Source: Hippophae tibetana (Eukaryota > Streptophyta > Magnoliopsida > Rosales > Elaeagnaceae). Taken from it: 64,000 nt of DNA. Positions 23,120 through 35,230 of the stretch are shown here, one piece after another. Location: assembly GCA_037013495.1 (NCBI GenBank), contig CM072803.1:12976001-13040000 (forward strand), given 5' to 3'. Under the pieces are notes generated by a model, which worked only from the letters and a program-made list of their open reading frames with translations, was not told the origin of the DNA and did no database searches. Position numbers and translations under genes: made by a program. How positions within the stretch are numbered: position 1 is the first letter of the stretch; each line of letters begins with the position of its first letter.

Positions 23120-23444
23120 TATTGGAAGATCAAAGCTTTAGAAGGCTTTAAGAAGTTTTGAAAGATAATACTTTTATTGATGCTTAAATTTTAACTTGAT
23201 ACAAAAATGAGAAAGACTACACTTATTTATACTAAAATCACATCCTAACGAATGATTAGGATCATACCAACACATTTTTAATCTAATGGTCATAATTAAC
23301 CCACTAGAATTATCCATCAAAATATATAGTTTCTAGATTTTTTTACTATTCTCTCTTTTTAAAAGATCTAGATATTTTGTAATAGAATTTTAGAGTAAAT
23401 TTCTAGAACTTGGGCTTTAATATAAGGAACTATTAATTACAACA
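23120..23444 (-). repeat. 3' LTR of the minus-strand copia element
   Basis: On the minus strand it runs from TGTTGTAATTAATAG at 23444 to CTTCCAATA at 23120. It shares TTTTGATGGATAATTCTA and AAATTTAAGCATCAA with the 5' LTR and contains a segment of about 130 bp missing there. TTAGTATAAATAAG (near 23240, minus) is the likely TATA region. Confidence 0.7.
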
Positions 23445-23837
23445 TCTAAATAAACACCTCTCAAATCCAAGCAAGCTTCTCAATATGATAAAGTCTTCAA
23501 GCTTGAGTGGTTTGGTAAAGATATTAGCAACTTGATCTTGAGACTTCTCATATTCTACTTGCACATCCTTTCTTGTGATGCATTCCATTTATGTAGTAGC
23601 GAGTATCAACATGTTTGCTTTGATCATGGAATACTAGATTCTTTGCCAATGTCACAGTTGATCTATTGTAAACATAAATCTTAGTTGGCTATTCTTATGG
23701 CCATCCTAATTTTTTCAATAGATTTCTAAGTTAAACCGTATGACAAAAACATAATGTAGCAGTTACGTACTCAGCTTCATAGGTTGAGAGAGTGATTATT
23801 GGTTGCTTCTTTGACATCCAGGTGAATGTTATATCTC

Positions 23838-24960
23838 CTAGGAAGAACATAAAACCAATAGTACTTTTTCGATCATCAACATTTCTAGCCTAATTGGTAT
23901 CACTATAACCGCAAGCTTATAATCATTACTTGATGAATAAAGCAAGCCAAAGTTGATTATATCTTTAAGATAGCAAAGAATTCTTTTTGCAGCTTTGAAG
24001 TGACTAGAAGTTGGATTCTCCATGTAGCAACTTATAAGTCTCGTAACATAGAGAATATCAAGTCTTGTACATGTAAAATATCGTAGACTTCCAACCAAAC
24101 TTTTGAAAAGTGTCATGTCTATCTTTTTTTTTATTCATTAAGCTTTGATAACTTGTTTCCATATTATATAGGTGTACTAATTGACTTGTAGTAATCTATG
24201 TTAAACTTCTTAAGGATCTCATTTGTATAGCCTTCTTGTGAGATAAAAATTTCATCTTCTATTTATTGAACTTGGATGCCAAGATAATAAATCGTAAGCC
24301 TAATGTCAATCATCTCAAACTCTATTGTTATTGCTTTCTTGATATCTTAAAACATATTTGGATTATTTCCTATGAAGATCAAGTTATCCATGTACAATCA
24401 TACGACCAAGACATCTCCTTCTTTGATCTTGACATAAAGCGTATGCTCATGTGGGAATTTTGCGAAGTTATTCTCTTGTAAGTACTTGTTGATCATACTA
24501 TTCCATGCCCTTGATGCTTACTTTAACTCATGGAGAGCCTTTTTATATTTTAAGAATTTGTCTTCTTATCCTTGATAACATAGCCCATCAGTTGCTCAAT
24601 GTACACTTCTTCAAGAACTCTATTTAGGAATACAGACTTTACATCCATTTGATGTATCTTTCACTTATTCTAAGTCATCAAAAAGATAATAAGTTTAATA
24701 ATTTCTAGTAAAGAAACAGGAGCAAATACCTCCTCATAGTCGATTCCAGCTCTTTGACTACAACATTTTGTAACTAATCTTGCCTTGTATCCTTTGACTT
24801 TTCCATTAGCATTCTTCTTTGTTTTTTATAACCACTTGACATATATAACTTTATGAAATTTTGGAAGTGAAATAAGATCCCATGTATCGTTCTTCTTGAT
24901 TGCTCTAATTTCCTCATCTATAACATCTTTCCATTTCCTTTCTTATATGGTTACTTTGAA
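23838..24960 (-). pseudogene. Copia reverse transcriptase and RNase H, broken
   Basis: The best open part (24116-23838) reads LFKSLVGSLRYFTCTRLDIL and then CYMENPTSSHFKAAKRILCYL. This is the conserved link between RT and RNase H in copia pol, where GSL.Y...TRPDI and P...H..A.KRILRYL are diagnostic. Upstream, shifted minus frames show remnants of the RT palm, including a short match around the catalytic box near 24380-24420. All other parts contain stops. Confidence 0.65.
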
Positions 24961-25623
24961 GCTTATATGTTCATAGTCAGGAAATAGACAGAAGAGTGTG
25001 ATGTTTGTAATGGGATGCTCTTTTCATTTAGAAATGATGGTGGTGAGTCTCTAACTTTTATTCTATGTTTATTTTGTTCATCAAAATAAGGAAAGAAGTT
25101 GAGATTATCAAAATGAGAACCAAAATCCCATTCTTTTTGTTCGCTAAAGTCCATATCTCATCTTATCATAGTCTTCCTATAGTTTTGATTGTATAACTTA
25201 TAGCCTTTAGTGTTCAAGTCATAGCTGATGAAGATGAACACCTTACTTTTGTTATCTAGCTTGCTTCTTATCTTTTCATATACATGAGCATAGGCTAAGC
25301 TTCCAAATACTCTTAGATGGAAGATGATAGGCTTTCTTCCATGGCATGCCTCTTATGGTGTCTTTTTCCAAATTCTTCTTGTTGGAGATCGATTGGATAG
25401 ATAGATTGCACATGCCACTACTTTAGCCCAAAACTCTTTTGGCAATATGCTGCTTTTGAGCATGCTTCGTGCCATGTCAAATAACGTTCTATTCTTCCTT
25501 TCTATCACTCTATTTTGTTAGAGGAAGAGTTAGAGGGTGTCTAATTCCATTTGCTTCATAGAATTCATGGAACCCCTTGGAAGTGAATTCTCCTACTCGA
25601 TCAAGTCTCATGGCCTTGATCTC

Positions 25624-26337
25624 TCATCCACTTTCCTTCTCCATTGTAGCTTTGAAATTCTTGAATAATTCAATTTTTTTTAATAAATAGATCAATGTCT
25701 TTCTTGAAAAATCATCTATAAAGAGAAGGAAGTAATTACTATTAATGAGAAATCTTAGCTTGATCGGGCCGCACACATCAATATGAATGAGTTCTAATGG
25801 CCTTTGAGCTATTAAGTTTGACTCCTTCAAAAGGCCTTTTATGAACTGCTTCCCAAGTAAATGTTCTTCACAAAGTTGGTCTAGATGTTTGATACATGAA
25901 AACCCTTTGACCATTTTCTTTTTGGATAATAACTCTAGTCCTCTAAAACGGAGATGTCAAAATCAAAGATGTCATAGCTAGGATGCATCTTTATAGCAAG
26001 TTTTAAGGTACTTTACTACATCATTTTGAATGTTCAATAAGAACATCCTCTTTCTTGACATTGGAACCTTGGTGATTAAATTATTTATATCATATCTTAT
26101 TGAAAGACTATTATCTTTCATATGAATATAACCTTTATCTAAGAACTGACCCAAACTTAAAATATTAAGTTTCGTATGGGGAATATAGTAGACATGTGAA
26201 ATAAATTGATGTCTATCATTTTTCAACCAGATCAAAATTTTACCTTTTCCTTTCATTAGGATCTTGAACTCATCACCAAATGAAACATTACCGATCATTG
26301 ACTTATTTAGTTCCACCAACATGCTTCTTTTCCACAC
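25624..26337 (-). pseudogene. Copia protease/pre-integrase and integrase core, broken
   Basis: The 26337-25978 frame covers the end of the protease (YYIPHTKLNILSLGQFLDKG, the usual VLYVP.L..NLLS motif) and the GAG-pre-integrase start. The 25914-25624 frame gives the pre-integrase zinc end (HLDQLCEEHLLGKQ, with the expected C..C changed) and the integrase core. In the core, ELIHIDVCGPI holds the first catalytic Asp and YFLLFIDDFSRKTLIYLLK follows. A stop and a frame change lie between the two frames. The rest of the integrase continues in broken frames to about 25000. Confidence 0.7.
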
Positions 26338-27300
26338 ATATAGTTGCTCACATCAATGTTAAGATATCAAATGTTATCTTGTGTTACACCCTCGCCTTTA
26401 CATAGTTGATCTTTCTTCAACTTTGGTTTTGAAATTTCTACATTCTCAATAGTAGTGTCCAAATTTATGATAGTTATAGCATTGAACTTGGAAATTTGAC
26501 ATACCTTGGGTTTGAATTTCCCCTTTCAAGGCCTTATGTTGAGTTTTCTCATTTCCCATAGTTATTGGAATTATTAGTATTATAAATCCAACCTTGTCCA
26601 CGATTGTAATCTATACCTCTTCTTTGGTCTCGACCTTTTTCATGACCATGATTGCATCTATAGTAGCTTTGAATTTCTTCTTTCTTCTTGAGTTACATCT
26701 TAAGGAGTTGTTTGGTGATCCCTTACTTCTTCTGATGCTTTTCTTCATAAGCTTACAATAACCCCGATAGTTGGTTGATGGTTATCTCTTCTAAATATTT
26801 TATTTCCTCAATTGTCACCACAATATACTCGAACTTTGAATCTAGTGAGCGAAATATCTTTTTCATGATCCCTACATATTTTATTTTCTCACCGTTTCTT
26901 TTTATTTGATTAGAAACGACCATAACTCTAGAGATATTATCAGAGTTCACAATCTTTTATATGTAAAGTATTAAAATCACCTCTTAGTGATTGGATATTC
27001 ACCTTCTTGACTTGCTAGGCTCTTTTACATGAGATTTAAATCTTCTCCATGCTTTATTGATGGATGTTGCATTTGAAATCTTCTCAAAACTATCATCATC
27101 TAAAGATTAATAGATAAGATATAGAGCGTAACCTCATCTTGTGGCTCATTATATCATTTCTCTACAATCTCCTAAATATCATGTGCATCTAGTAGAGCCT
27201 TCATCTTGATAATCTAATTATGATAGTTAATTTTCTTGATTATAGGGACTTGAAATGATGCCATACTATTAGCTATATCTCTTAATACATTTATAATTAT
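26338..27300 (-). pseudogene. Copia gag, broken
   Basis: The 26950-26753 frame contains IFRSLDSKFEYIVVTIEEIK followed by ITINQLSGLL, the conserved core of copia gag (UBN2 type). Shifted frames on either side carry more of the same protein back to about 27300. The zinc knuckle expected near 26450 is not intact. Confidence 0.6.
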
Positions 27301-27564
27301 GAAAATCTGACTACATGGATGGATTTAGAATGTCGAAATATCTTGGTCCAACTCAACTCAACTTGGCTCTAACATAGTTCCAACTTGGTTCAACTCGATT
27401 CAACTTGATGATTTCTACGCAGCAAGCTTCCATCGATGCCTGTTAGTGCATTTGAACTCTGATCGAGATAATTTTTGTGGCATTGTATTCCTCTCATTGA
27501 GAGCTTCAATTTGATATACTATAATGATATGTTTAGAACCGCTTTACTAACTCTAATGCCAATT

Positions 27565-27744
27565 TGTTAGAAGATGAAAACTTTAAAGAGAAGAGGAATC
27601 AAGAATAAAATGGTAAAAGAGACTACTTGTTCTTGATGCTTAAATTTTAGCTTCCTATAAAATGAGAAAGATTATGCCTATTTTCTAATAATTATAATTA
27701 ACCTATTAGAATTATCCATCAAAATATCTAGATATTTTCCAACA
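27565..27744 (-). repeat. 5' LTR of the minus-strand copia element (shortened)
   Basis: On the minus strand it starts TGTTGGAAAATATC at 27744 and ends CTTCTAACA at 27565, directly before the primer-binding site. It lacks about 130 bp present in the 3' LTR. Confidence 0.75.
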
Positions 27745-29924
27745 AAATCGAGAAGAAACAACAAGTAGAAAATAAGATTTGAGGGTTTAGTATCATTATT
27801 TATAAATTGTGTTTTAAGTTATTTTAGTTGTAAAAAAAGTATCATGCAATAATAAGTTTAAATTTCTTCTAATTTTTATTAAATATAATGAAATAATGTA
27901 TATAATACATATATGATTATATTTTTCAATAATATATACTTAAAAAAATAGATGCAAATGATAAGGTATTATTACATAGTAGTGACACTAAGGTATTATT
28001 AATAATAGAGACCAAATAGATATTTCATATACTTCTATTGTGATATATAGTAACAAAAATCAATAAAAACATTTGGTGAATATCATTACCCAAAAAATAA
28101 TTTATAATAATAAAAAAAATGTTCAATTTTTTTGTCAAATTTTTTTAGATCAAAATAAAACATTTTTTTTGTTAAAACACATTTTTAATGATATAATATC
28201 CACTATTATAATAAATCGCAATTTTGTTATTTTAATATCAATTCACAAAATTTTGTTTAAATTTTATCAAAAAATTTGTTAAAAACTTAAAATAATTTTT
28301 TAAATTAAAAATTATTTTATTAGATATGTGCCTATCAAAAACTATAAACATACATGTGTTATATGAACTATTATGTTATATTTAGCAAAATAATTAAATA
28401 AAAATTTAACTATCATCGAGGATAATCTTTTCACAAAAAAGAAATTAAAAACACCTTTTTTTTCAAATAAAGGTATAAACTGTAATCGAGGACTAAACAA
28501 AAGAACTTAGATGACACCTTTTCTTAAAAAAAATAATTGGAATGACAAAATTATCCATTCTTTTTTTCTCACGTTTGTAAAAATCTCCAAACTAATGGAG
28601 TTATTATCTTAGTTGACTAATATTCAAACTATTTTATAAAGTAAGATACTAAATTGAAACCATGCAAATATAGATCAAATTGGATACTAGTTCAATAAAA
28701 AAAGGTATCATTAATAAGGGTAGACATTTTATTAGTCCACTTTATTAAGAAATAAAAGTTGAACTAACATTTGCATTTTTTAAAAATACTAAATCAAAAC
28801 CAATCGAAATATTAGAATTAATTAAACTATCAACCAACCAAGAAGTCAATTCGATCGGTCAGCTTTATTTATACAACATAGAAATATTATAAATATGTGT
28901 ATTCATGATAGCTCTCTCATCAAATAATAAGTCATATTTGTAGTAAATATCAAGTTATCAACAATTATAATTCAATATTTCAACATATACTCAATTACTC
29001 ATGTGTCATTCATCATGTCTTATGGAAACATAAACATAAATGAATATAACTACCAAATTTTAAATAATCGAAATTCAAAATATCCAAATAACAAATAAGT
29101 CTAGAGTAAAGTTTTTATATTAATAACAACAAATTTTAAAATAAGCTATTAGGAATTAGCTTAAGCCTTAAAGGTAAGAAAAATACCAAACACAATATAG
29201 TATTTAATAATTTTAAATATAATATAGAATATATAACTTTATATTAATTTAATAATTAGAAAGTCGATCGTTCGGTTACAAACATGTTTTTTATATGATG
29301 AAATTGAAATTGACTGACTAACTAGCTAGTTTCAGTTTATAATTTTTCAAACTATAGTTGAACAAAATTTACATTTTTTTAATGAGTTTTGTGATCTACA
29401 CAAATTCTATTCAATGAGTACACAAGTATACGTATTTTAAATAAGTAATATAATAATAAGAAAATATCATTTACAATGAGATTATGTTATTAAACTAATT
29501 TTAAAACTGAAAAGAAATAAAGATCAATTTTTTTGTGTTTTGATCAAACAAAGTTAGAAGAACTAAAAATAAATAACATTAATTAATTAACTCAAAATTA
29601 ACAGCAAAGAAAATATATATGAAAATATCTAAAAATACTTAATCCTCTAATTTTCAAAGTATGTGAATCACTAAAATCCTCTAATATAATTACCAATTAA
29701 TTACATGATCAATTGAATTTAATCAAACATGTATTCCTCTTTAAAGTAAACTACACACCATATATTAATTAGCTTAATCACACTTTGATGTCAATTAAAT
29801 TATATATATACTACTCATTAAGTTCAACAATTATGGATCACATGTATAAGATTCATACATCTATACCTATAAACTATGCATGTTATTTAATCAAGACAAA
29901 CAAATAAATCATTTTCTTAAATCT
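27745..29924. other. AT-rich intergenic stretch, no gene seen
   Basis: About 2.2 kb without a convincing reading frame; the one forward frame (28073-28282) is low-complexity Phe/Ile/Asn and looks like chance. No repeat could be delimited. Confidence 0.5.
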
Positions 29925-29932
29925 ATTTAATT

Positions 29933-30470
29933 TAGGAGTGTGCAAAAAATCTGATCATCCGATCCATCCGATCAATCCGATCCGATCCGTTGATTTTTCA
30001 TCCGATCCGATCCAATCCGATGGTCGGATCGGATGGAGATTTTTTCCATCCGTTAAGTGCGGATCGGATGACGGATTTCACTACGATTCATCCGATCCGA
30101 TCCGATCCGACCGAAATTAATTATATATATATTTAATTAATATATATTTATTAAATTAAATAAATATATATATAATTAATATATATTTATTTAATTTTTT
30201 AATGTTTTTTTTAAATTAAATAATTTTATGTTATGATTTATGTAAAAATTTAAAAAAAATATTTAAAAATACAAAAAATAGAGTTAATTAAAATTATTGG
30301 TCGGATTGATCGGATTGATCGGATGTCATCCGAATAGTTTACGGATCGGATTGAGCGGATGTAAGTGGTGATCGGATCGGTTGCGGATTAGAATGTGTCA
30401 ATCCGAGCGGATGGTCGGATCGGATCGGATGACAGTAAAATCAACGGTTTCGATCCGATGAACACCCCTA
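29933..30470. mobile_element. hAT-type MITE, copy 2 (538 bp)
   Basis: The termini are TAGGAGTGTGC and ACACCCCTA, flanked by a perfect 8-bp duplication ATTTAATT (29925-29932 and 30471-30478). The body matches copy 1 (273-792) almost throughout, with small length changes in the AT-rich centre and in the number of GATCC words at the left end. Distinct target duplications at the two sites show two independent transpositions of one family. Confidence 0.9.
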
Positions 30471-30478
30471 ATTTAATT

Positions 30479-33112
30479 TTTTCTATAGATCAATTGTTAA
30501 TCAAATAATTAATAGTATAAAATCAGATTAAATAATATAATTGAATTGAAATCATAATTGGGATAAAAATATTAGAGTATCTAATGTAAAAATTTGGGTT
30601 CATAAAGTCCTTAAATTAATAAATTAGTTAAACATGATTTTATTCATAAATCTCATATTTTTCATAAAAAATGACATAAACATTGATAAAGAAATGAAAA
30701 AAAGAACAAATACAATCATTCTCTTGAGCTATTACACCAATATCTTCTTGATTTTATACTAAAATTGTATTTCTTTTTAAAATTTTCTATATTTTTCTCA
30801 CTTCTTGGCACCAAAAACTGATAAAAAATTATTAATTTTGACTAATAAGGTTTTTGGTCCAATTATGGCATTAAACTAGGCTCAGATGAAATTTAGACTA
30901 TCAAAATAGCTTTGAAAGAAACATTGGATGAATCAATGCGCGATGCATAGCGGGGCAGACTGGTCATAATCAATGCGTGATAAGTCAACGACATGTGACA
31001 TGTATTGATTTGTTGATTTGGTTTGCATGGCCCCTCGTTGGAATGAACATACGAATTTTGTGATGATACGTGGCACAATCATTGACCACTCAGCAAAACT
31101 CAGAATGAATGTCGTATCGACACGTTGTAAATCCTGTATTACTTGGTACACATAGCATGATACGATGGGGTCCCTTTTACTTGCATGGAATCCACGTGGT
31201 GTTTACTAATAAAATATACATGTTATGCGTTTCAATTAGTTCTTCTTGATTGAGTGGAATCCACATGTCCTCTTTTGATTAGTCATGCATAAAAAATCCA
31301 AAAAAAATTAAAATTTAAAAGTATGTTTTCATCTCTTTTCACTAGAACGTTCATATTTTAATATTTTTAACCCAAAAGTACTACTTATTGAATAAAACGA
31401 ACAAATATTAAGTAGAAAATTGCACTAATGACTACTTTCATAGAGTTATCACTTCGATTCAGTTAGATTTGATCGATTTTTTATTAAACATGCCCACCCC
31501 TAATCATTTCGGTAGTGAACTCCTTTCTACATGGAATCATGTGTTGAAAATTAGAGAAATACTAATAATACTTAAATTTGCACAATTTTTTTCACTCAAA
31601 TAACTTATATTGGGCCACTTATATTTTTAGGTTTCTTACTGGTAGCTTGAGTTTTGTTTTGTCAATAATCAAGCTCATTGATCATATAGGCAATTAAGGT
31701 GTATTTATCAAATAGAATGGCTTTTAGCTTTCTTTTGTGGTTAGGAAACATGAATTTGTGATGTGATTCATTTTGCTTACAATCATAGCTCCAAATAACT
31801 ATTTTGTGTTTTCAGTTACGTATAAGCCTTGTTGTCTTCATTGAACTATCTTAATTTCTATGCTTCCCCGTAAATTTTCATTTCCTTGTCGTCTTCAAGG
31901 GAAACTTGTACTTGATGATGGAAGCCACTTGAATCAGTCATCATCAAGTAAGGTATAGGTGTAGAAATTGCATATTTTGAAAACCTAGCATTTATTGTGT
32001 TAATTATGCTTTAGCTTTGGCAGCTTGTTACTTCCATATTTTGGTTTATACAAAATGAGGATAAATGATTTCTTTTCTATTGCTTTCTGTTATTTTGACA
32101 AAACTGCCCTTCATTTGGGCATTACCTGCAAAACTAATGTTAAAATCCCCAATTTAGTTGTATTTATTGTTAAAAATTTAAGACGTTGAAAACTTTTAAT
32201 AAATAAGAGTATTTAATTGAAACTCTTTTGAAAACAATGATGAAATTAGGTAAAGGGTACCTCTATTGTATCGAATCCCTGTTATTGTATTTTATTTATT
32301 GAAACAAAAAATTATTAAATCAATAAAATAAAAAAAATATCAAATTATTACAATAATAAATAAAAATAATATGTAGCATGATTCAAATTTTCTTATTTGA
32401 TTTTTTTAAATCTTCAAATATATATGACTTTTTTCATTAATAAAATTACAAATATTCAATTCAATTTTAATATTCATATCTTAAATTTTTTTTATGTTTT
32501 GAACTACTTAAATACATAAATTAGTTAAAAATATAAGAATCATAGCTAAATTTAAAAATAAAACATGTCACTATTAAATCTAAATTTAAGTGAAAGAAAA
32601 ATCGTACTATATTAAAATATAAATGTAATACATATATTATATTCTTTATTTATTGAAACAAAATAAATAAAGGGTAAGATTTATAGAAAATAGAGATCCT
32701 AAAAAATAATAATATATTATTAGAAAGCGAAAATAATACACTTTATTTTAGAGAGAATGGAATCTGTGCTACTCTTATTATTATTGGAGATTAAACGCAT
32801 CAATTATTACAAAAGTAATAATATCATCTCCTTTTAGCTTTTTATTTTCTATAATTTTGCTTTAATGATTAATATCTTAGAGAGCCGGATGGAAGAAATA
32901 GATGCAAAAAGTCAACATTTTATTAAATGAGGGACATATCATAAGTGGTGAAGCTTAGTTGTAAAAATTTACATAAATAATTTAATGGGCTGGAATAATT
33001 AAACCGAACCTAAACTAACTAAAATAATCTATTAAAAAATTTAAAATGCAATTAATAATTGAATTAAATTAGATTGAACAAAACATACATCTCAATCCAA
33101 TAGACATCCTTA
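30479..33112. other. Intergenic, no confirmed gene
   Basis: Mostly AT-rich. Two less AT-rich patches stand out: 30890-31280, where minus-strand frames show no known motif, and 31600-32060, which has intron-like polypyrimidine/AG and GTAAG signals (see findings). Neither supports a gene call. Confidence 0.45.
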
Positions 33113-33783
33113 TGTTACGTCCCGTTCGAATTATCCCGCAAAATCCAAATAAATGGTGGTTGCGTAAATGATCTAGACTTTTCTACAAGGGAAAGTTCTA
33201 GAGTGACTTAGAGGTGTCTACAAGAAGCTAGAGTTGGATGGACTCAACTCAAGCTTTAAGAACCTAGAATGCTCCAGAATACACTTGAAGGTACTAGAAT
33301 GGGCTAAAATATTCTATAACGTGCCGGATGGTTCATGAAGGATGTGGAAGTCTCTAGAAGCTTACGGAACATCCTAGAACGTATATGAATGAACTAGACA
33401 CTCCTAGAAGACTCTAGAGTTGGCTAGAAGGTCCTAGAACCTTGTGGCATATTGTACATAAACTAGAACACTCTTGTACATTCTAGACTTAGAAGGATCT
33501 AGAAAGATGTGACATAGTCTTAAGCTTGGTGCCACACTATAAATAGACCTATTGGTCTTCATTTATATTCATCCTTGGAAAATTGTAAGATAATCTCTCT
33601 CTAGAGCAATACAAGGCATTCTTTACAAACTCTCTCTCTAGTTCTTGCTTTGCTCTTGAATCCTCTCAATCTCTAAGCCTCTTCTAATCTCTTTGGAGAA
33701 TTCGTTTGGGTGAAAGGCAGGCTTAGTGTAACGGACCGTGCTAAGTGTAGCACGATCGCTATTTGAAATTTAAGGTCGTGACA
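33113..33783 (+). repeat. 5' LTR of the chromovirus
   Basis: It runs from TGTTACGTCCC to GGTCGTGACA. The U3 part carries many CTAGAA words, and TATAAATA lies at 33538-33545. The 3' LTR has the same layout with scattered substitutions. Confidence 0.9.
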
Positions 33784-33785
33784 GT

Positions 33786-33797
33786 TGGTATAAGAGC
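33786..33797 (+). other. Primer-binding site of the chromovirus
   Basis: TGGTATAAGAGC lies two bases after the 5' LTR. It differs by one base from TGGTATCAGAGC, the initiator-Met tRNA complement used by many plant LTR elements. Confidence 0.8.
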
Positions 33798-33819
33798 TTT
33801 CGGTTAAAGCATCACTATC

Positions 33820-35230
33820 TTTGGAAAATTGAAGAACACTGCCCCAACTACACCAAGTGTGGACGTTCCACCTATGGAACGTAGGCGTGAGAAAGTTTGA
33901 AAACCACCAAAGGAGTCTCAAGCCAAGTTGAAAGACATTATTTCTAGCTTGGAAACACGTGTGGGGAGGGCGCAAGACAGCTTATGGGAGCTGTTTGACC
34001 GGGTGGACAACTTAGAAGAGTGTTGTAATGGCTTGGAGACCGAGGATATGGAGATCCATGCAACGGTTAAGATATCCCTCAACGAGCTAGATGGTGGGCT
34101 AAGGTAAGAGATTGATAGGTTGAAGGACGAACTTTCCAAGGTAATAGATCTTGTCCAAAGAGAACTTGCTAATGTGCTGCTTAGAGTGGAGGACATAAGA
34201 GGTGACCTAACTCTTTGTAAGCGGGCTATGGCCGCAGGAACTAGCACAACCACCATCATCGAGTCTAAGAAGGTGGATGTTCCTAAGCCAAAGACCTTCA
34301 ATAGTGCTAGGAATGCTAGAGAAGTTGATAATTTCCTATAGGGGCTCGAACAATATTTTGAGGCTACTGGCATAACGAACCATGCCAGCAAGATTCGAAC
34401 TGCTACCATGTATTTTTCCGACATTGCTATGCTGTGGTGGAGACGGAGGCATGGAGATGTGCAATGAGGGGTTTGCACAATTGAAACCTTTGATGACTTT
34501 AAAAGGGAGTTCAAAACCCAATTCTTCCTCGTAAATGCTGAAGAGGAGGGAAGAGGCCGACTACGACGTTTAAAGCAAATGGGTAGCATAAGGGACTATG
34601 TGAAGGAGTTCACAACCTTGCTGCTAGAAGTCCTTGATACTTCAGACAATGATGTTTTATTCTTGTTCATGAATGGTCTCCAATCATGGGCTAATTTGGA
34701 ACTCAAGCGACGTGGTGTCCAAGACTTATCTTCGGCCATTGCGGTTGCAGAAAGCTTTATTGACTACTTCACAAACAAAGAGAGCTCAAAAACCACAGAT
34801 AAAAAGTTTGGTGGAGGAAAGAGTGGAGGAGGCCATGCTAAAAGTCAGGGTCCCAAAAATCATAAAGATGGCTTCTCATTCAAATCACGAGACAAAGGGA
34901 AGGAAAAGGAGGATCGTGGTACCTCGAATCCCCGTGTGACATGCTTCATATGCGATGGACCGCATTGGGCACGTGAATGTCCAAAAAGAAAGGCCTTGAG
35001 TGCCCTAGTTGCTTCCACTCATGACCAAGATGGAGGCGAGACGAACGAAGGTGCAAAGATGGGTTCTTTGCGCCTACTTAGTGCAATGCAGAGCGCCCCA
35101 AAAACCCCCAAAGGATTGATGTTTGTATATGCAACCATCAACGGGAAGGTCGCCAAAGCTTTGGTCGAAACAAGTGCATCTCACAACTTTGTTTCAGTAG
35201 AGGAACAAAGAGACTCAGCCGTAAGGTTGT
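33820..35230 (+). pseudogene. Chromovirus gag and protease, broken
   Basis: The frame shows a coiled-coil N-terminus (LKDIISSLETRVG, then DRVDNLEECCNGLET) and the capsid-like domain (DNFL*GLEQYFEATG, ATMYFSDIAMLWWRRRHGD, TFDDFKREFKTQFF). The Lys/Gly-rich linker is followed by a complete CX2CX4HX4C knuckle, CFICDGPHWARECP (near 34940-34982). The protease starts at TINGKVAKALVETSASHNFV, where the catalytic Asp of the usual D-S/T-G/S box has become Glu. Stops lie near 33900, 34108, 34340 and 34465; the frame is then open from 34579 to 35232. The original start codon is uncertain. Confidence 0.75.

Larger units (their letters stand above)
23120..27744 (-). mobile_element. Ty1/copia retrotransposon, decayed
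   Basis: LTRs lie at 27565-27744 (5', minus sense) and 23120-23444 (3'). Next to the 5' LTR is TTGGCATTAGAG (27551-27562, minus), a mutated form of the copia initiator-Met primer site TGGTATCAGAGC. Minus-strand frames give, in order, gag, protease, integrase, RT and RNase H, which is the copia order (integrase before RT). Every domain is broken by stops and frameshifts. The LTRs differ in length (180 and 325 bp) and by many substitutions, so this is an old insertion. No certain target duplication was found. Confidence 0.85.

Noticed and set aside
23111..27759. AGAAGAAAC on both sides of the minus-strand copia element as a target duplication
   Set aside because: The right copy lies seven bases outside the LTR start and copia duplications are normally 5 bp, so the match is probably fortuitous.
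30893..31151. Two overlapping minus-strand frames
   Set aside because: No domain, no splice or start context, no long frame. The stretch is only somewhat less AT-rich than its surroundings.
33918..34589. 223-codon minus-strand reading frame
   Set aside because: It lies antisense to the well-identified chromovirus gag, shows only Ser/Leu-rich text and no domain. It is a shadow of the gag codon pattern.
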